From the NCBI GenBank assembly GCA_002408085.1, contig DHQL01000007.1:502259-566258 (forward strand): a stretch of 64,000 bases of DNA. Reading direction: 5' to 3'. The DNA comes from Spirochaeta sp. UBA5339 (lineage in GTDB: Bacteria; Spirochaetota; Spirochaetia; DSM-2461). The notes under the pieces were generated by a model that saw nothing but the letters and a program-made list of their open reading frames with translations, had not been told where the DNA came from and did not search any database. Shown here one piece after another: positions 8,856-17,911 of the stretch. The translations under genes were made by a program, and so were the position numbers. Every line of letters begins with the position of its first letter. The first letter of the stretch is position 1.

Positions 8856-8975
8856 TTGCTGAAGGATAATCTGCTGCTTCTGCTCAGGGGATTTCCCGAC
8901 AGAAAGCAGGAGAAGGATTTTCTCAAAAGACTGCATGACCCCGGTGAGATCCGGGTTATTATCGGAACAGGATGA
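8856..8975 (+). pseudogene. Short ORF, possible gene remnant
   Basis: After the cyclase stop there is a ribosome-like AAGGAG and a TTG-initiated frame of 39 codons (starts MLKDNLLLLLRGF, ends RVIIGTG) with codon use like the real genes nearby. Its stop overlaps by ATGA a second 22-codon frame (8972-9040, ending FRELQRK). Neither is recognised. The pair could be small coupled genes or the decayed end of a larger one. The rest of the gap to 9094 holds an imperfect hairpin bounded by TGATCA repeats (about 9039-9076) and nothing else recognisable. Confidence 0.25.
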
Positions 8976-9094
8976 CTGAAGCCCTGCCGAAGGATGAGGC
9001 CGATGGCGCCTGCACCTTCAGAGAGCTTCAGAGGAAGTGATCAGCTGACGGCCGGTCCAGGCCGCAGTCTGATCAAGTCGATTCAGAAAAACCC

Positions 9095-11005
9095 TCAGAT
9101 CTCTCTGATCCAGACCAGCATCTCTCCCTCTTTCCTGTTGTTCCAGGCGTAGTAGGGGACAAAAGTCAGATCCTGTTCACTGCGTACGGGCCGGCTTCCG
9201 CTGTAAAGGGAATCATCGGCAGGAGCTTCTTCACGAAGACCCTTTGCCTTCAGAACAACAACACCCTTGAGAGTGTTCTTTTCAAAGGATTCAGCGATGC
9301 CGTCTTCTGCAAGAAGGAGGGCGGGAAGATCCTTCCCATTGTCTGCCTCTTCAAGACAGTAGACCACGGGTCCTCTCTGCAGGGCAGTTTTGCCCGAGGC
9401 ATCTCTCATGCGGGGGTGGGCATAGACCCTTTCCACGGGCATGGCGAAGTCCGCTTCGATGGTGTCTCCCTCTTTCCAGCTTCCTGTCAGACAAAGATAT
9501 CCCTTCTCAGGGCTGCCCTTTATTTCTTCTCCATTGACCATGACGGTCCAGGACTGGCACCAGCCGGGAATCCTCAGGTAGATGGAGGATTCAGTATCGG
9601 TGTTTCCTCCGATGGTCATGGAAATTCTGCCATTCCAGGGGTATTCGGTCTTCTGTTTAAGGGAGAGCCCCTTCCAGCTGACGCTGCTGCTGTTGTAGAG
9701 GTGAACGTAGAGGTCCTGGTCTGTAACGGAGTAGATATACTCTCCGATGGAGGCAAAGAGCCGGGCGATGTTGGGGGGACAGCATGCGCATCCGTACCAC
9801 TTCTGGCGGATGGGCTTCACATGGTCATGATCCTTTCTCTTCTCACAGGCATCTGGCCATACCTCAAGGGGATTCACATAGAAAAAGCGGTCCCCGTCCT
9901 GGTTCATACCGCTCATTACACCGTTGTAGAGGGCTCTCTCCATCACATCCGCATAGCGGCCGTCCTTCTCCATATTCAGCATCCGGGAGGCCCAGAAGAC
10001 CAGTCCGATGGAGGCGCAGGTCTCTGTATAGGCCCTGTCGGCGGGCATGTCGTAGTCGAAGGTAAAGGCCTCCTGGAAACCGCTGGAACCGATTCCCGCG
10101 GTAACATACATCTGCTTTTCGGTGGTGTTCTTCCACAGGGTGCGGCAGGCTTCCTTCAGGGATTCGTCCCCTGTCCTGGCGGCAATGTCCGCCATGGCGG
10201 TGTACATGTAAACCGCTCTTACCGAGTGTCCCACGGCGGTCTTCTGCTCCCTGACAGGCAGGTGGGACTGGTGATACTCCTTCCCTCCCTTGTAGAAGTC
10301 GGGCCAGAAGTCTGTCTTGCCCCGTGCTTCATACTCCAGGTCGAAGTAGTGGGGCTGCGTTCCCCTCTCATCGATAAAGTAGCGGGCCAGATCCAGATGC
10401 TTTTTCTCTCCGGTGATCTTGTAGAGGCGCATCAGGGCCAGTTCGATCTCCTGATGTCCGGGATATCCCTTTTTCCTGCCCTCTCCGGGGCCGAAGATTG
10501 AGCCGATATGGTCCACAAAGCGAATCATTACATCCAGAAGCTTTCTCTCTCCTGTGGCTTCAAAGTAGGCTACCGCAGCTTCAAGCATATGACCGGCGCA
10601 GTAGAGCTCATGGCACTCGGCCAGGTTGGTCCAGCGCTTGTCCCTGTCTTTTATGGTGAAACGGGTATTCAGATAGCCGTTATCGTCCTGGGCCTTTTCG
10701 ATAATGTCGATTACGGAATCGGCGGTCTTTTTAAGTGTCTCGTCGGGATGGGTGGCCAGCTGGTAGGCAACGGCCTCTAACCACTTGGCCACATCGCTGT
10801 CCTGAAAGACCATTCCGCCGAAATCTCCTTCCATCTCACCGGCGGCAATCTTGAAGTTCTTTATGGCATAGCTGGGTTCGGCATCGGCAATATCATCGTT
10901 CAGGGCTCTCCACTGATAAGGGATAACCTTCTCTCTCACAAGGTCGTTTTTCTGTCCGAGGAGTCCGCCTTCCATGCGGACATTTGTTAATCCTGGTGTC
11001 TTCAT
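9095..11005 (-). CDS. GH127 beta-L-arabinofuranosidase
   Basis: A 636-residue glycoside hydrolase without signal peptide, so cytoplasmic. It matches the GH127 pattern: an N-terminal (alpha/alpha)6-barrel (GYLNTRFTIKDRDKRW, CHELYCAGHMLEAA), Glu328-x-Cys330 in AYTETCAS and Cys408-Cys409 in GCACCPPNIARL. In characterised family members the equivalent Glu, Cys and adjacent Cys pair bind zinc and one Cys is the nucleophile. Expected activity is release of beta-linked L-arabinofuranose from imported oligosaccharides. It is the last gene of the arabinoside operon, separated from the GH51 gene by a terminator at 11086-11127, so its level may be lower or it may have its own start. The ribosome site is AAGGAG just upstream of the ATG. 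Confidence 0.9.
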   Translation of the reverse strand: MKTPGLTNVRMEGGLLGQKNDLVREKVIPYQWRALNDDIADAEPSYAIKNFKIAAGEMEGDFGGMVFQDSDVAKWLEAVAYQLATHPDETLKKTADSVIDIIEKAQDDNGYLNTRFTIKDRDKRWTNLAECHELYCAGHMLEAAVAYFEATGERKLLDVMIRFVDHIGSIFGPGEGRKKGYPGHQEIELALMRLYKITGEKKHLDLARYFIDERGTQPHYFDLEYEARGKTDFWPDFYKGGKEYHQSHLPVREQKTAVGHSVRAVYMYTAMADIAARTGDESLKEACRTLWKNTTEKQMYVTAGIGSSGFQEAFTFDYDMPADRAYTETCASIGLVFWASRMLNMEKDGRYADVMERALYNGVMSGMNQDGDRFFYVNPLEVWPDACEKRKDHDHVKPIRQKWYGCACCPPNIARLFASIGEYIYSVTDQDLYVHLYNSSSVSWKGLSLKQKTEYPWNGRISMTIGGNTDTESSIYLRIPGWCQSWTVMVNGEEIKGSPEKGYLCLTGSWKEGDTIEADFAMPVERVYAHPRMRDASGKTALQRGPVVYCLEEADNGKDLPALLLAEDGIAESFEKNTLKGVVVLKAKGLREEAPADDSLYSGSRPVRSEQDLTFVPYYAWNNRKEGEMLVWIREI

Positions 11006-11085
11006 TCTTCACTCCTTATTTTCAGCCGGGCCCGATAAGGGGGCAGACCTGAAGCTGCAGGCCTGTTCCGAAAGGCAATACCGGC

Positions 11086-11127
11086 AAAAAAAATCCCCCC
11101 TCCTGCGGTTTAAGCAAAAGGGGGGAT
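11086..11127 (-). terminator. Terminator between GH51 and GH127 genes
   Basis: Read on the minus strand, ATCCCCCC pairs with GGGGGGAT across an 18-base loop and is followed directly by a run of T. It lies 13 bases after the GH51 stop and would partly insulate the GH127 gene. Confidence 0.8.
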
Positions 11128-11139
11128 ATTCAGTAAAAA

Positions 11140-12624
11140 TCAGTTTGCAATGCTGAGCGTTACAACTGACATGGGGGGCAGTTCAATGCTGAGGCATCCG
11201 TCGGCCGCCTTGAAGGCGTCGAAGGGGGCGGGAGCAACCACTTCGGGGTTATCGAAGCTGTTGTGTGCGTCCCGGGCGTTGCCGGCTATAATTGTACCGG
11301 CAATCTTCGCGTCAGCGGTCAGGTCGGCCATGAGGCAGCTCATTGTCTGCGCGCTGGCCGTATCAAGGTTACAGATACTCAGGTGAGTCACACCCTCTGC
11401 GTTCACTGTAGCAGTGGCAGATATGGCGGGGATCTTTACGCCGTCGCATTCGATGGTCTCTGTATCCAGCTCAAGGTGAATGTGCTGTGCTTCCTGGTGT
11501 ACCTTGTACATGTTGAAAACATGGTAGGTGGGAGTGAGAATCATCTTTTCCCTTTCTGTGAGGATCACAGCCTGGAGTACGTTGATCATCTGGGCGATGT
11601 TGGTCATCTTCACGCGGTCACAGTGATCGTGGAAGATGTTGAAGTTCACCGCCGCCACCAGGGCGTCACGGATGGTATTCTGCTGATAGAGGAATCCGGG
11701 GTTAGTACCGGGTTCAACGTTGTACCAGGTTCCCCACTCATCGACGATCAGGGCAACGGATTTGCCTGGATCGTATACGTCCATGATGTTGGTGTGCTTG
11801 GTGATCAGCTCGTCCATGCGGAGGGTGTTGGCCATAACCTCATGCCACTCCTTCTCCATAAAGCCCAGAGCCTCTCCCTTGTCTTCCCAGCAGCGGGTAA
11901 AGGAGTAGTAGTGAAGGCTCAGTCCCCACATCAGCTGCTTGGGGATGTTCTTCATGCACACTTCGGTCCAGTGGTAGTCGTCGATATTGGGTCCGCCGGC
12001 GATCTTCCTGATCCTGTTTTCGCCGTAGTTGCGCACGTAGGTTGCGTAGCGGCGGTAGAGGTCGGCGTAGTACTCGGGTCTCATGTTTCCACCGCATCCC
12101 CAGTTCTCGTTACCCACACCGAAGTAGGTCAGGGGCCAGGGTTTTTCTCTGCCGTTTTCCTCTCTCTCTTTGGCCATGGGAGACTCGCCGTCGAAAGTCA
12201 TGTACTCGACCCACTCGCTCATCTCCTGAACTGTGCCGCTTCCCACGTTTCCGCAGATGTAGGGCTCGGTATCGATAAGCTCACAGAAGCGCATAAACTC
12301 GTGGGTACCGAAGTGGTTGTTCTCCACAACGCCGCCCCAGTGAGTGTTTACCATTCTCTTTCTGTTTTCATAGGGACCGATACCGTCTCTCCAGTGGTAC
12401 TCGTCGGCAAAACAGCCGCCGGGCCAGCGCAGCACGGGGATGTCGAGATCCTTCAGGGCGTCGATTACGTCCTTTCTGTATCCTTCCACATTGGGAATAT
12501 CCGAATCGGGACCAACCCAGATCCCCTCGTAGATACAGCGGCCCAGGTGCTCTGCAAAGTGGCCGTAGATATTCTTGTCGATTTGACCTTTGGTTATCTT
12601 CTGATCAATCTTTATTTTATTCAA
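11140..12624 (-). CDS. GH51 alpha-L-arabinofuranosidase (copy 1)
   Basis: A 494-residue cytoplasmic GH51 enzyme. The TIM-barrel opens with YGHFAEHLGRCIYEGIW and VLRWPGGCFADEYHWRDGIG; the general acid/base is Glu173 in GNENWG and the nucleophile is Glu296 in VDEWGTWYN. The C-terminal beta domain ends SIELPPMSVVTLSI, as is usual. It removes alpha-L-arabinofuranose from arabino-oligosaccharides. It is transcribed after the two ABC permeases, 21 bp behind the MalG-type gene. A second GH51 gene at the head of the operon is only distantly similar, so the two probably differ in linkage preference. Confidence 0.93.
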   Translation of the reverse strand: MNKIKIDQKITKGQIDKNIYGHFAEHLGRCIYEGIWVGPDSDIPNVEGYRKDVIDALKDLDIPVLRWPGGCFADEYHWRDGIGPYENRKRMVNTHWGGVVENNHFGTHEFMRFCELIDTEPYICGNVGSGTVQEMSEWVEYMTFDGESPMAKEREENGREKPWPLTYFGVGNENWGCGGNMRPEYYADLYRRYATYVRNYGENRIRKIAGGPNIDDYHWTEVCMKNIPKQLMWGLSLHYYSFTRCWEDKGEALGFMEKEWHEVMANTLRMDELITKHTNIMDVYDPGKSVALIVDEWGTWYNVEPGTNPGFLYQQNTIRDALVAAVNFNIFHDHCDRVKMTNIAQMINVLQAVILTEREKMILTPTYHVFNMYKVHQEAQHIHLELDTETIECDGVKIPAISATATVNAEGVTHLSICNLDTASAQTMSCLMADLTADAKIAGTIIAGNARDAHNSFDNPEVVAPAPFDAFKAADGCLSIELPPMSVVTLSIAN

Positions 12625-12645
12625 TCTTGCTGTCCTTTAAAAAAA

Positions 12646-13512
12646 TCAACCCTTTACCGCACCGGCAGTCATACCGTCGATAAAGTAGCGCTGAAATGCG
12701 ATAAAAATGATGAAAATGGGCAGTATGGCGAAACAGGAACCGGCAATCAGCAGGTCGTAGTTGTTTCCGTAGGGTGTCATCAGGGTGTTCAGACCGATGG
12801 GCAGTGTGAACTTCGATGCATCACGGAATACCAGCAGGGGCCAGAGCATGTCGTTCCAGGCTCCCATTGAGCTGAGGATCGCCATGGCTGCAAAGGCGGG
12901 CTTGGCAATGGGCATCATGATCTGTACACAGATTCTGTACTCGTTGGCGCCGTCGATTCTTCCGGAGTCCAGAAGGGCCTTGGGGAGTCCCATCATATAC
13001 TGTCTGTAGAAGAAGATTGTCGCCGCAGCGGTCATCCTGGGAAGGATTACACCGGCTGTGGTGTTGATCAGCCTCAGGTCGATCATCTGTTTATACAGGG
13101 GCAGCATAAGGATCTCAAAGGGAACCATCATGGTGGCGATTACAAGGAAAAACAGGAGGTTTCTCCCCTTGAAGTCGTACATGGTCAGACCGTAGGCCAC
13201 AAAGTAGCAGACTATCAGTGTCAGGGTTACCGTCAGCAGGGTCAGAACCATGGAGTTCTTGAACCAGGTAAAGTAGCTGTGGGTGCCGGAAAAGAGGAAA
13301 ACGTAGTTGTTTATCGACATATTTGCGGGATCGATTTTCAGACTCAGACCATAGCGGATCAGCTCCTGTCCGGGACGGAAGGATGCGAAAAATATGGTCA
13401 GAAAGGGGAAAATCACAATAAAGCCGAGAACCACGAAAAACAGGTTGGCCAGGATGGTGGCAATGCTTGTTTTTATCTGATTCTGAGAGCCGAAGTTCAG
13501 AGAATTATTCAT
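12646..13512 (-). CDS. ABC sugar permease, MalG/AraQ type
   Basis: A 288-residue inner-membrane protein with six predicted helices (LFFVVLGFIVIFPFLTIFFA at about 25-45 and others) and the EAA loop DSGRIDGANEYRICVQIMMPI near residue 190, which contacts the ATPase. It ends RYFIDGMTAGAVKG, the common C-terminus of CUT1 MalG-type permeases. Its ATG overlaps the TAA of the upstream permease as TAATG. It forms the transport channel with that permease and the binding protein at 14534-15913. No ATPase gene is present, so a shared MsmX-type ATPase elsewhere is inferred. Confidence 0.93.
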   Translation of the reverse strand: MNNSLNFGSQNQIKTSIATILANLFFVVLGFIVIFPFLTIFFASFRPGQELIRYGLSLKIDPANMSINNYVFLFSGTHSYFTWFKNSMVLTLLTVTLTLIVCYFVAYGLTMYDFKGRNLLFFLVIATMMVPFEILMLPLYKQMIDLRLINTTAGVILPRMTAAATIFFYRQYMMGLPKALLDSGRIDGANEYRICVQIMMPIAKPAFAAMAILSSMGAWNDMLWPLLVFRDASKFTLPIGLNTLMTPYGNNYDLLIAGSCFAILPIFIIFIAFQRYFIDGMTAGAVKG

Positions 13513-14405
13513 TATTTGTCCTCCTTTCTGGAAAAGGAGCCGTTCATAAACAGCTGGATTACGTTGATGGTCAGGGCAATCGCCAGCAGAACAAGTCCGA
13601 CAGCGGAAGCGTAACCCATCTGGTTTCTCTGAATACCGCGGCGGTAGAGATATCCGACGATGGTAAGACCGATGTTCTGGGGTGAGTCGTTACCGTTCCA
13701 GAGCATAAAGCTTTCCAGAAACATCGCCAGACCGGCATAGATACTGATGGTCAGGACATAGATGGAGGTCGGCTTCAGGAGAGGAAATGTTATATGACGG
13801 AATTTACCGAAGCTGCTGGCGCCGTCAATTTCGGCTGCCTCATAAAGTTCATCGGGAATGTTCTTCAGTCCTGCCAGGAAGTAGAGCATGTTTACACCGG
13901 TCCAGCGCCAGCAGGCGACTGTTACCAGAGCAAAATAGCTTGTGGTATAGACTTTCAGCCACTTCACAGGTTCCATTCCGAACCATGCGAGAACCTGGTT
14001 CATCTGTGAACCTTCCAGTTCACTGAACATCAGTCTGAAGATTGTACCGGCAACAACAACAGATGTAAGAGCCGGAAGATAGAGAATGCCCTTGAATACA
14101 CCCTTTGCCTTGACCAGTCTGCTGTCCATAAGGGCCGCAAACATCATGGGGAAGGGGATGAGCATTACCAGAGTCCAGAACATATAGTTGAAGCTGTTTT
14201 TGATTGCCTGATGGAAGACTCTGTCTTTAAGAAGTCTTTCGTAGTTCCTTGTACCTATCCATTCTACCTGACCCGGGAGTATATTCTGAAAACTCATAAT
14301 GACGGTGCTGATAAGCGGATAGATCCAGAAAATAGCGAAACTCAGAATAAAGGGTAAAACGAATACAAAAGGAGCTGCTTTCTGAGAATAAAGTAACTTT
14401 TTCAT
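13512..14405 (-). CDS. ABC sugar permease, MalF/AraP type
   Basis: A 297-residue membrane protein with about six helices (APFVFVLPFILSFAIFWIYP first) and the EAA loop YEAAEIDGASSFGKFRHITFP near 195-215. The ATG at 14405 is preferred over a TTG three codons upstream because AAAGGA is better spaced for it. It partners the MalG-type permease that follows with a one-base TAATG overlap. The surrounding arabinofuranosidases make arabino-oligosaccharides the likely cargo. Confidence 0.92.
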   Translation of the reverse strand: MKKLLYSQKAAPFVFVLPFILSFAIFWIYPLISTVIMSFQNILPGQVEWIGTRNYERLLKDRVFHQAIKNSFNYMFWTLVMLIPFPMMFAALMDSRLVKAKGVFKGILYLPALTSVVVAGTIFRLMFSELEGSQMNQVLAWFGMEPVKWLKVYTTSYFALVTVACWRWTGVNMLYFLAGLKNIPDELYEAAEIDGASSFGKFRHITFPLLKPTSIYVLTISIYAGLAMFLESFMLWNGNDSPQNIGLTIVGYLYRRGIQRNQMGYASAVGLVLLAIALTINVIQLFMNGSFSRKEDK

Positions 14406-14435
14406 GTCAGCCAAAATCCTTTGTTAAATTAGTAA

Positions 14436-14515
14436 AGAGGCCCTGACTCGGCAGTGGCCTCTTTCAGATATCATTTGATATCAATCGACCCGGTCCCGAC
14501 CGCCGTCGGGAGGCA
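14436..14515 (-). promoter_or_regulatory. Stem-loops between binding-protein and permease genes
   Basis: The gap holds three inverted repeats: AGAGGCC/GGCCTCT (14436-14462), a GATATC repeat pair (about 14468-14483) and CCCGAC/GTCGGG further upstream. Such intercistronic hairpins usually stabilise the binding-protein mRNA or attenuate the permeases. The T tail on the minus strand is short, so a full terminator is doubtful. Confidence 0.5.
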
Positions 14516-14533
14516 CAGAACCGGTTAAAGGAA

Positions 14534-15913
14534 TTACATTTCCAGTTCGAGATCGGACTGAGCGTACTCCAGTTCCTCATCAACACCCGCTCCGTTCTCA
14601 AAACAGTTGTTGAGAAGGGTCAGGTTGAAGAGCTCGTTGATCGCGGGGAAGATTGTATCAACCCGGATCTTTCCGATTTCATCCTTAATCTCGTTAAGAG
14701 TATCGAAGGGATTTGTGGCGAAGTAGGCGATGTATTTGTTGCTTGTGTCGCCAGTTACAGCTTCATCTGTCCAGATGGAGGTGTTACATGTGTCGAATCC
14801 CAGTACTTCCCAGATTTCCAGGTTGGCTTCGTAGGAGAGTTTTGCATAGGCAATATACTCGGCAGCCAGATCGGCATGGTCAGACTGAGTAGATACGACA
14901 GTACCAGTTCCTCCGATACCTACAGAACGGGGCTGACCCTCTTCGAAAACGGGACAGGGAGCGATAGCCCATTTGCCTGCCATTTCGGGGAGGTAGTTCA
15001 GGAAGCGGGACATAAACCACATGGCTTTGGGGAAGGCTGCGATTTTACCGTCGCCAAGGTTGGCGAATCCTTCTTCCATATCAACGTGTCCGCCGGGAGA
15101 AACCATTGCGATTCCATCATCCAGCCATCCCTGCTGCATCTTGATCATCTTGGCAACTGAGGGCTGCTGTACCTGGGGTTTACCGTCTGCAGAAGTGTAG
15201 TCCTCTCCCATGGAAGCCATTGCAAGCCAGAGCCAGTCGCTACCGGCTGTATCAACGGAAGTTATCATAACTTCACCGTTGGAAGCGTCTCTCAGAGCCT
15301 CACCGGCTTTTGTAAAGTCGTCCCATGTCTTAATGGTTGTGTAGTCGATTCCGTACTCATCGAAGATCTCTGTATTATAGAACATAACGGTTGCACCAAC
15401 GTGTGTGGGTGCTCCGTAGTAGTTTCCGTCTTTGGAGTAGATGTCCATTCTTGCGGGTACCAGGTCTGCTTTGTAGGGGGCGATTACGTCATTCAGGGGT
15501 CTGAACTGTACCTGTCCCTGCATGAAGTTGGGGAACTGGCTGATCTCGATATCACAGAGGTCGGGAGCGCCTGTTCCGGACTGGTTGGCAAGAATCATCT
15601 TCTGGTGCATATCGCCGTAGGGATATGTTGTGAAAGTGATCTGAATTGTTTTGTCGGGGTTCTCGGCATTCCACTTTTCAAGCATGGAAGCGTAGAACTG
15701 AGAGTGGAGCTCAACAAAGGTCCACATTTCCAGTTTGGCTACCGCGTTGTCGGGACCTACAGTAGAGATCGCCTCAGCGCCGCTGTCAGCCTCTGTTCCT
15801 CCGGCTGATGCTGTAGAAGAGGAGCTTGAACCGCCACCACAGGCGATCAGACTCAGTGCAAATATCCCGGTGAGCAGTACGAGTGCTGCTTTTTTGATTC
15901 CGGCTTTCATCAT
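14534..15913 (-). CDS. ABC sugar-binding lipoprotein (family 1)
   Basis: A 459-residue extracellular solute-binding protein. The signal peptide ends ALSLIAC with Cys25 as lipid anchor, followed by a Gly/Ser/Thr-rich linker. The mature part has family 1 features: KLEMWTFVELHSQFYASML near the start, IQITFTTYPYGDMHQKM, and Trp-rich segments in the second lobe. AAGGAGG precedes tandem ATG codons at the start, so translation should be strong. It sits between the leading GH51 gene and the two permeases, so it probably binds arabinose-containing oligosaccharides. Hairpins downstream would favour excess binding protein over permease. Confidence 0.92.
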   Translation of the reverse strand: MMKAGIKKAALVLLTGIFALSLIACGGGSSSSSTASAGGTEADSGAEAISTVGPDNAVAKLEMWTFVELHSQFYASMLEKWNAENPDKTIQITFTTYPYGDMHQKMILANQSGTGAPDLCDIEISQFPNFMQGQVQFRPLNDVIAPYKADLVPARMDIYSKDGNYYGAPTHVGATVMFYNTEIFDEYGIDYTTIKTWDDFTKAGEALRDASNGEVMITSVDTAGSDWLWLAMASMGEDYTSADGKPQVQQPSVAKMIKMQQGWLDDGIAMVSPGGHVDMEEGFANLGDGKIAAFPKAMWFMSRFLNYLPEMAGKWAIAPCPVFEEGQPRSVGIGGTGTVVSTQSDHADLAAEYIAYAKLSYEANLEIWEVLGFDTCNTSIWTDEAVTGDTSNKYIAYFATNPFDTLNEIKDEIGKIRVDTIFPAINELFNLTLLNNCFENGAGVDEELEYAQSDLELEM

Positions 15914-16041
15914 TTTTCCTCCTTGTTTCCCGAGCTCCTGCTCAGTGAAACATATAATTCAATCCCGGCCATCCGGGATAAATTCGCTTAACTCTATGAG
16001 GCGGGCCGCTTCCCCGGGGACCGCCTCATGGTTGACACAGC

Positions 16042-17550
16042 TTATTTGGACAGACGGATACAGTTCCAGCTGAGTTTGGCTAGTTTCCCTTTCAATACTC
16101 CGCCTTCAACACTCAGACCGCTTCCCTCAGTGGGAACAACATTATTCTGATTGTCCTTAGTATTGGTTGCCTTGATGTCGTCATGAACCATAAGGGCGTG
16201 CTCAACAATCCTGTAACCTTCAAACCCGTCGAGGCTGACCTCAAGATCCATCTCTTCTTTGCTGTTTCTGTTGATAACAAAGAGGGTCAGTTCATCTTTC
16301 TCATCGTTGCACACTGCTGTAGCGTCGATGTAGGGAACAGAACCGTAGGTCTTATTATCATAGCTGGGAGACTCAACCTGCAGGTTCAGGGCGGTTCCTC
16401 TTCCGTAGCGTGATCCGTAGTAGAAGGGGTAGAAGATTGTCTGCTTCCATACGGTACCGTCATTCTCGGTCATGATGGGAGCGATAACGTTAACAAGCTG
16501 TGCCAGACATCCGATCTTTACTCTGTCAGAGTGGCGGATCAGGCTGTTCAGCATTCCCCCCACAACAAGGGCGTCTTCGAAGGTGTAGATGTCTTCCAGA
16601 AGAGGAGGTCCAACCTGCCAGGGTTCCTTCTTGTAGGTTTCCTGGTCCTGTTCATCAGAGTGAAACCAGACATTCCACTCATCAAAGGAGAGGTTGATGG
16701 TCTTCTTGCTTCTCTTTTTGGCTTTTACATAGTCACAGGTCTTGGTAACTGTGTCGATAAAGTCATCCATTCCCATGGGGCTGGCCAGGAAGGTTTCCAG
16801 ATCATTTTCAGGATTCTTCAGGTAGATGTGGAGGGAGAGGTAGTCTACGTTGTCATAACACTCTTCCAGTACTTCCCGTTCCCATTCGGGGAAGGTGGGC
16901 ATCTGGTTGGTTGAGCTTCCGCATACTACCAGTTCCAGCTCGGGGTCGAAGAGTTTGATTGCCTTTGCCGCTTCATCGGCAAGACGTCCGTACTCATAGG
17001 CTGATTTGTGACCGACCTGCCAGGGGCCGTCCATCTCGTTACCGAGACACCAGAGCTTGAAGTCATGGGGCTCTTCATAGCCATGCTCTTTTCTCAGATC
17101 ACTCCAATATGAACCACCGGGGTGGTTGCAGTATTCAACCACGTTGCGGGCATCAGAGATTCCCTTGGTTCCAAGGTTGATAGCCATCATCACTTCGGTG
17201 TCGGCCTTTTTGGCCCACTTGGCGAATTCGTTGAGACCTACGGTATTGGGTTCAGTTGATTTCCAGGCCAGGTCCAGGCGGACAGGGCGCTCTTCGACGG
17301 GGCCGATGGAGTCTTCCCAGTTATAAGCTGATACAAAGTTACCGCCGGGGTAACGTACAACAGGAACCTGAAGTTCCTTAACCATTTCCAGAACGTCCTG
17401 TCTGAAACCGTCTTCATCGGCAGTTTCATGGCCGGGTTCGAAGATTCCTCCGTATACGGCACGTCCGAGGTGTTCGATAAATGAACCGAAGAGTCTGTCA
17501 TCGATTTTACTGATGGCAAACTTTTTGTTAAGTACAATATTACTTTTCAT
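16042..17550 (-). CDS. GH51 alpha-L-arabinofuranosidase (copy 2)
   Basis: A 502-residue GH51 enzyme, cytoplasmic. The ATG at 17550 is chosen because AAGGGTG lies seven bases before it; a TTG nine codons upstream lacks a site. Motifs: FGSFIEHLGRAVYGGIFEPG, VVRYPGGNFVSAYNWEDSIG, acid/base Glu172 in CLGNEMDGP and nucleophile Glu291 in SFDEWNVWF. This is the AbfA-like branch common in Firmicutes, different from copy 1 in the same operon. It is the first gene after the strong promoter at 17617-17645 and should be the most highly expressed. Confidence 0.93.
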   Translation of the reverse strand: MKSNIVLNKKFAISKIDDRLFGSFIEHLGRAVYGGIFEPGHETADEDGFRQDVLEMVKELQVPVVRYPGGNFVSAYNWEDSIGPVEERPVRLDLAWKSTEPNTVGLNEFAKWAKKADTEVMMAINLGTKGISDARNVVEYCNHPGGSYWSDLRKEHGYEEPHDFKLWCLGNEMDGPWQVGHKSAYEYGRLADEAAKAIKLFDPELELVVCGSSTNQMPTFPEWEREVLEECYDNVDYLSLHIYLKNPENDLETFLASPMGMDDFIDTVTKTCDYVKAKKRSKKTINLSFDEWNVWFHSDEQDQETYKKEPWQVGPPLLEDIYTFEDALVVGGMLNSLIRHSDRVKIGCLAQLVNVIAPIMTENDGTVWKQTIFYPFYYGSRYGRGTALNLQVESPSYDNKTYGSVPYIDATAVCNDEKDELTLFVINRNSKEEMDLEVSLDGFEGYRIVEHALMVHDDIKATNTKDNQNNVVPTEGSGLSVEGGVLKGKLAKLSWNCIRLSK

Positions 17551-17616
17551 GATTTTCACCCTTATTTTATGTTTCAAGAAAACTGATATACAGTGTCATT
17601 TATGATTTGCAAGGCC

Positions 17617-17645
17617 ATTATAGGGTGACTAATGGAGGCTGTCAA
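17617..17645 (-). promoter_or_regulatory. Perfect-consensus sigma-70 promoter of the arabinoside operon, with overlapping inverted repeat
   Basis: On the minus strand TTGACA (17640-17645) and TATAAT (17617-17622) are separated by exactly 17 bp, a full consensus match. A perfect inverted repeat CCATTA-N9-TAATGG (17615-17635) covers the -10 element and the spacer, the expected position of a repressor operator. Further upstream, ATAATGTTTA occurs twice, 20 bp apart (17712 and 17732). Confidence 0.8.
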
Positions 17646-17649
17646 ATTG

Positions 17650-17911
17650 AATTTTCAGATATTTTCTGGCATTTTCGGCCCTGGCAAGGGGATAATGGGC
17701 CATAAGTAGAAATAATGTTTACATATATATCATAATGTTTAATATAGAGAGTCCTGAGCCGGAGGATGTAATACGCCATTTCTGGGGGTATAATACCTGT
17801 TTTTGTGATATGTATAATGCCTTTGATGTTAGGAATCGGATAAATTTCCCGGTTTTACCGGCACTATCAGCTTGAAGGGTGCCGGGAAGTGTCAGGACGT
17901 GCCGGAAATAA
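17650..17911 (-). other. Intergenic region upstream of the arabinoside operon
   Basis: No gene was seen. The part next to the regulator stop has a seven-pair stem (CCGGCAC/GTGCCGG, about 17865-17892) and an overlapping CCGGT/ACCGG repeat that may end the regulator transcript; the T tail is weak. The remainder is AT-rich promoter-upstream DNA with the ATAATGTTTA direct repeats. Confidence 0.45.

Noticed and set aside
9416..10501. 361-codon open frame antisense to the GH127 gene
   Set aside because: Shadow of a clearly identified enzyme; same reasoning applies to the long antisense frames at 35898-36977, 53779-54789 and 62733-63587.
11263..12870. 535-codon open frame antisense to the GH51 gene
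   Set aside because: It has no ribosome site, its translation is low-complexity Val/Gly/His-rich, and it mirrors the codon bias of the intact GH51 gene on the other strand.
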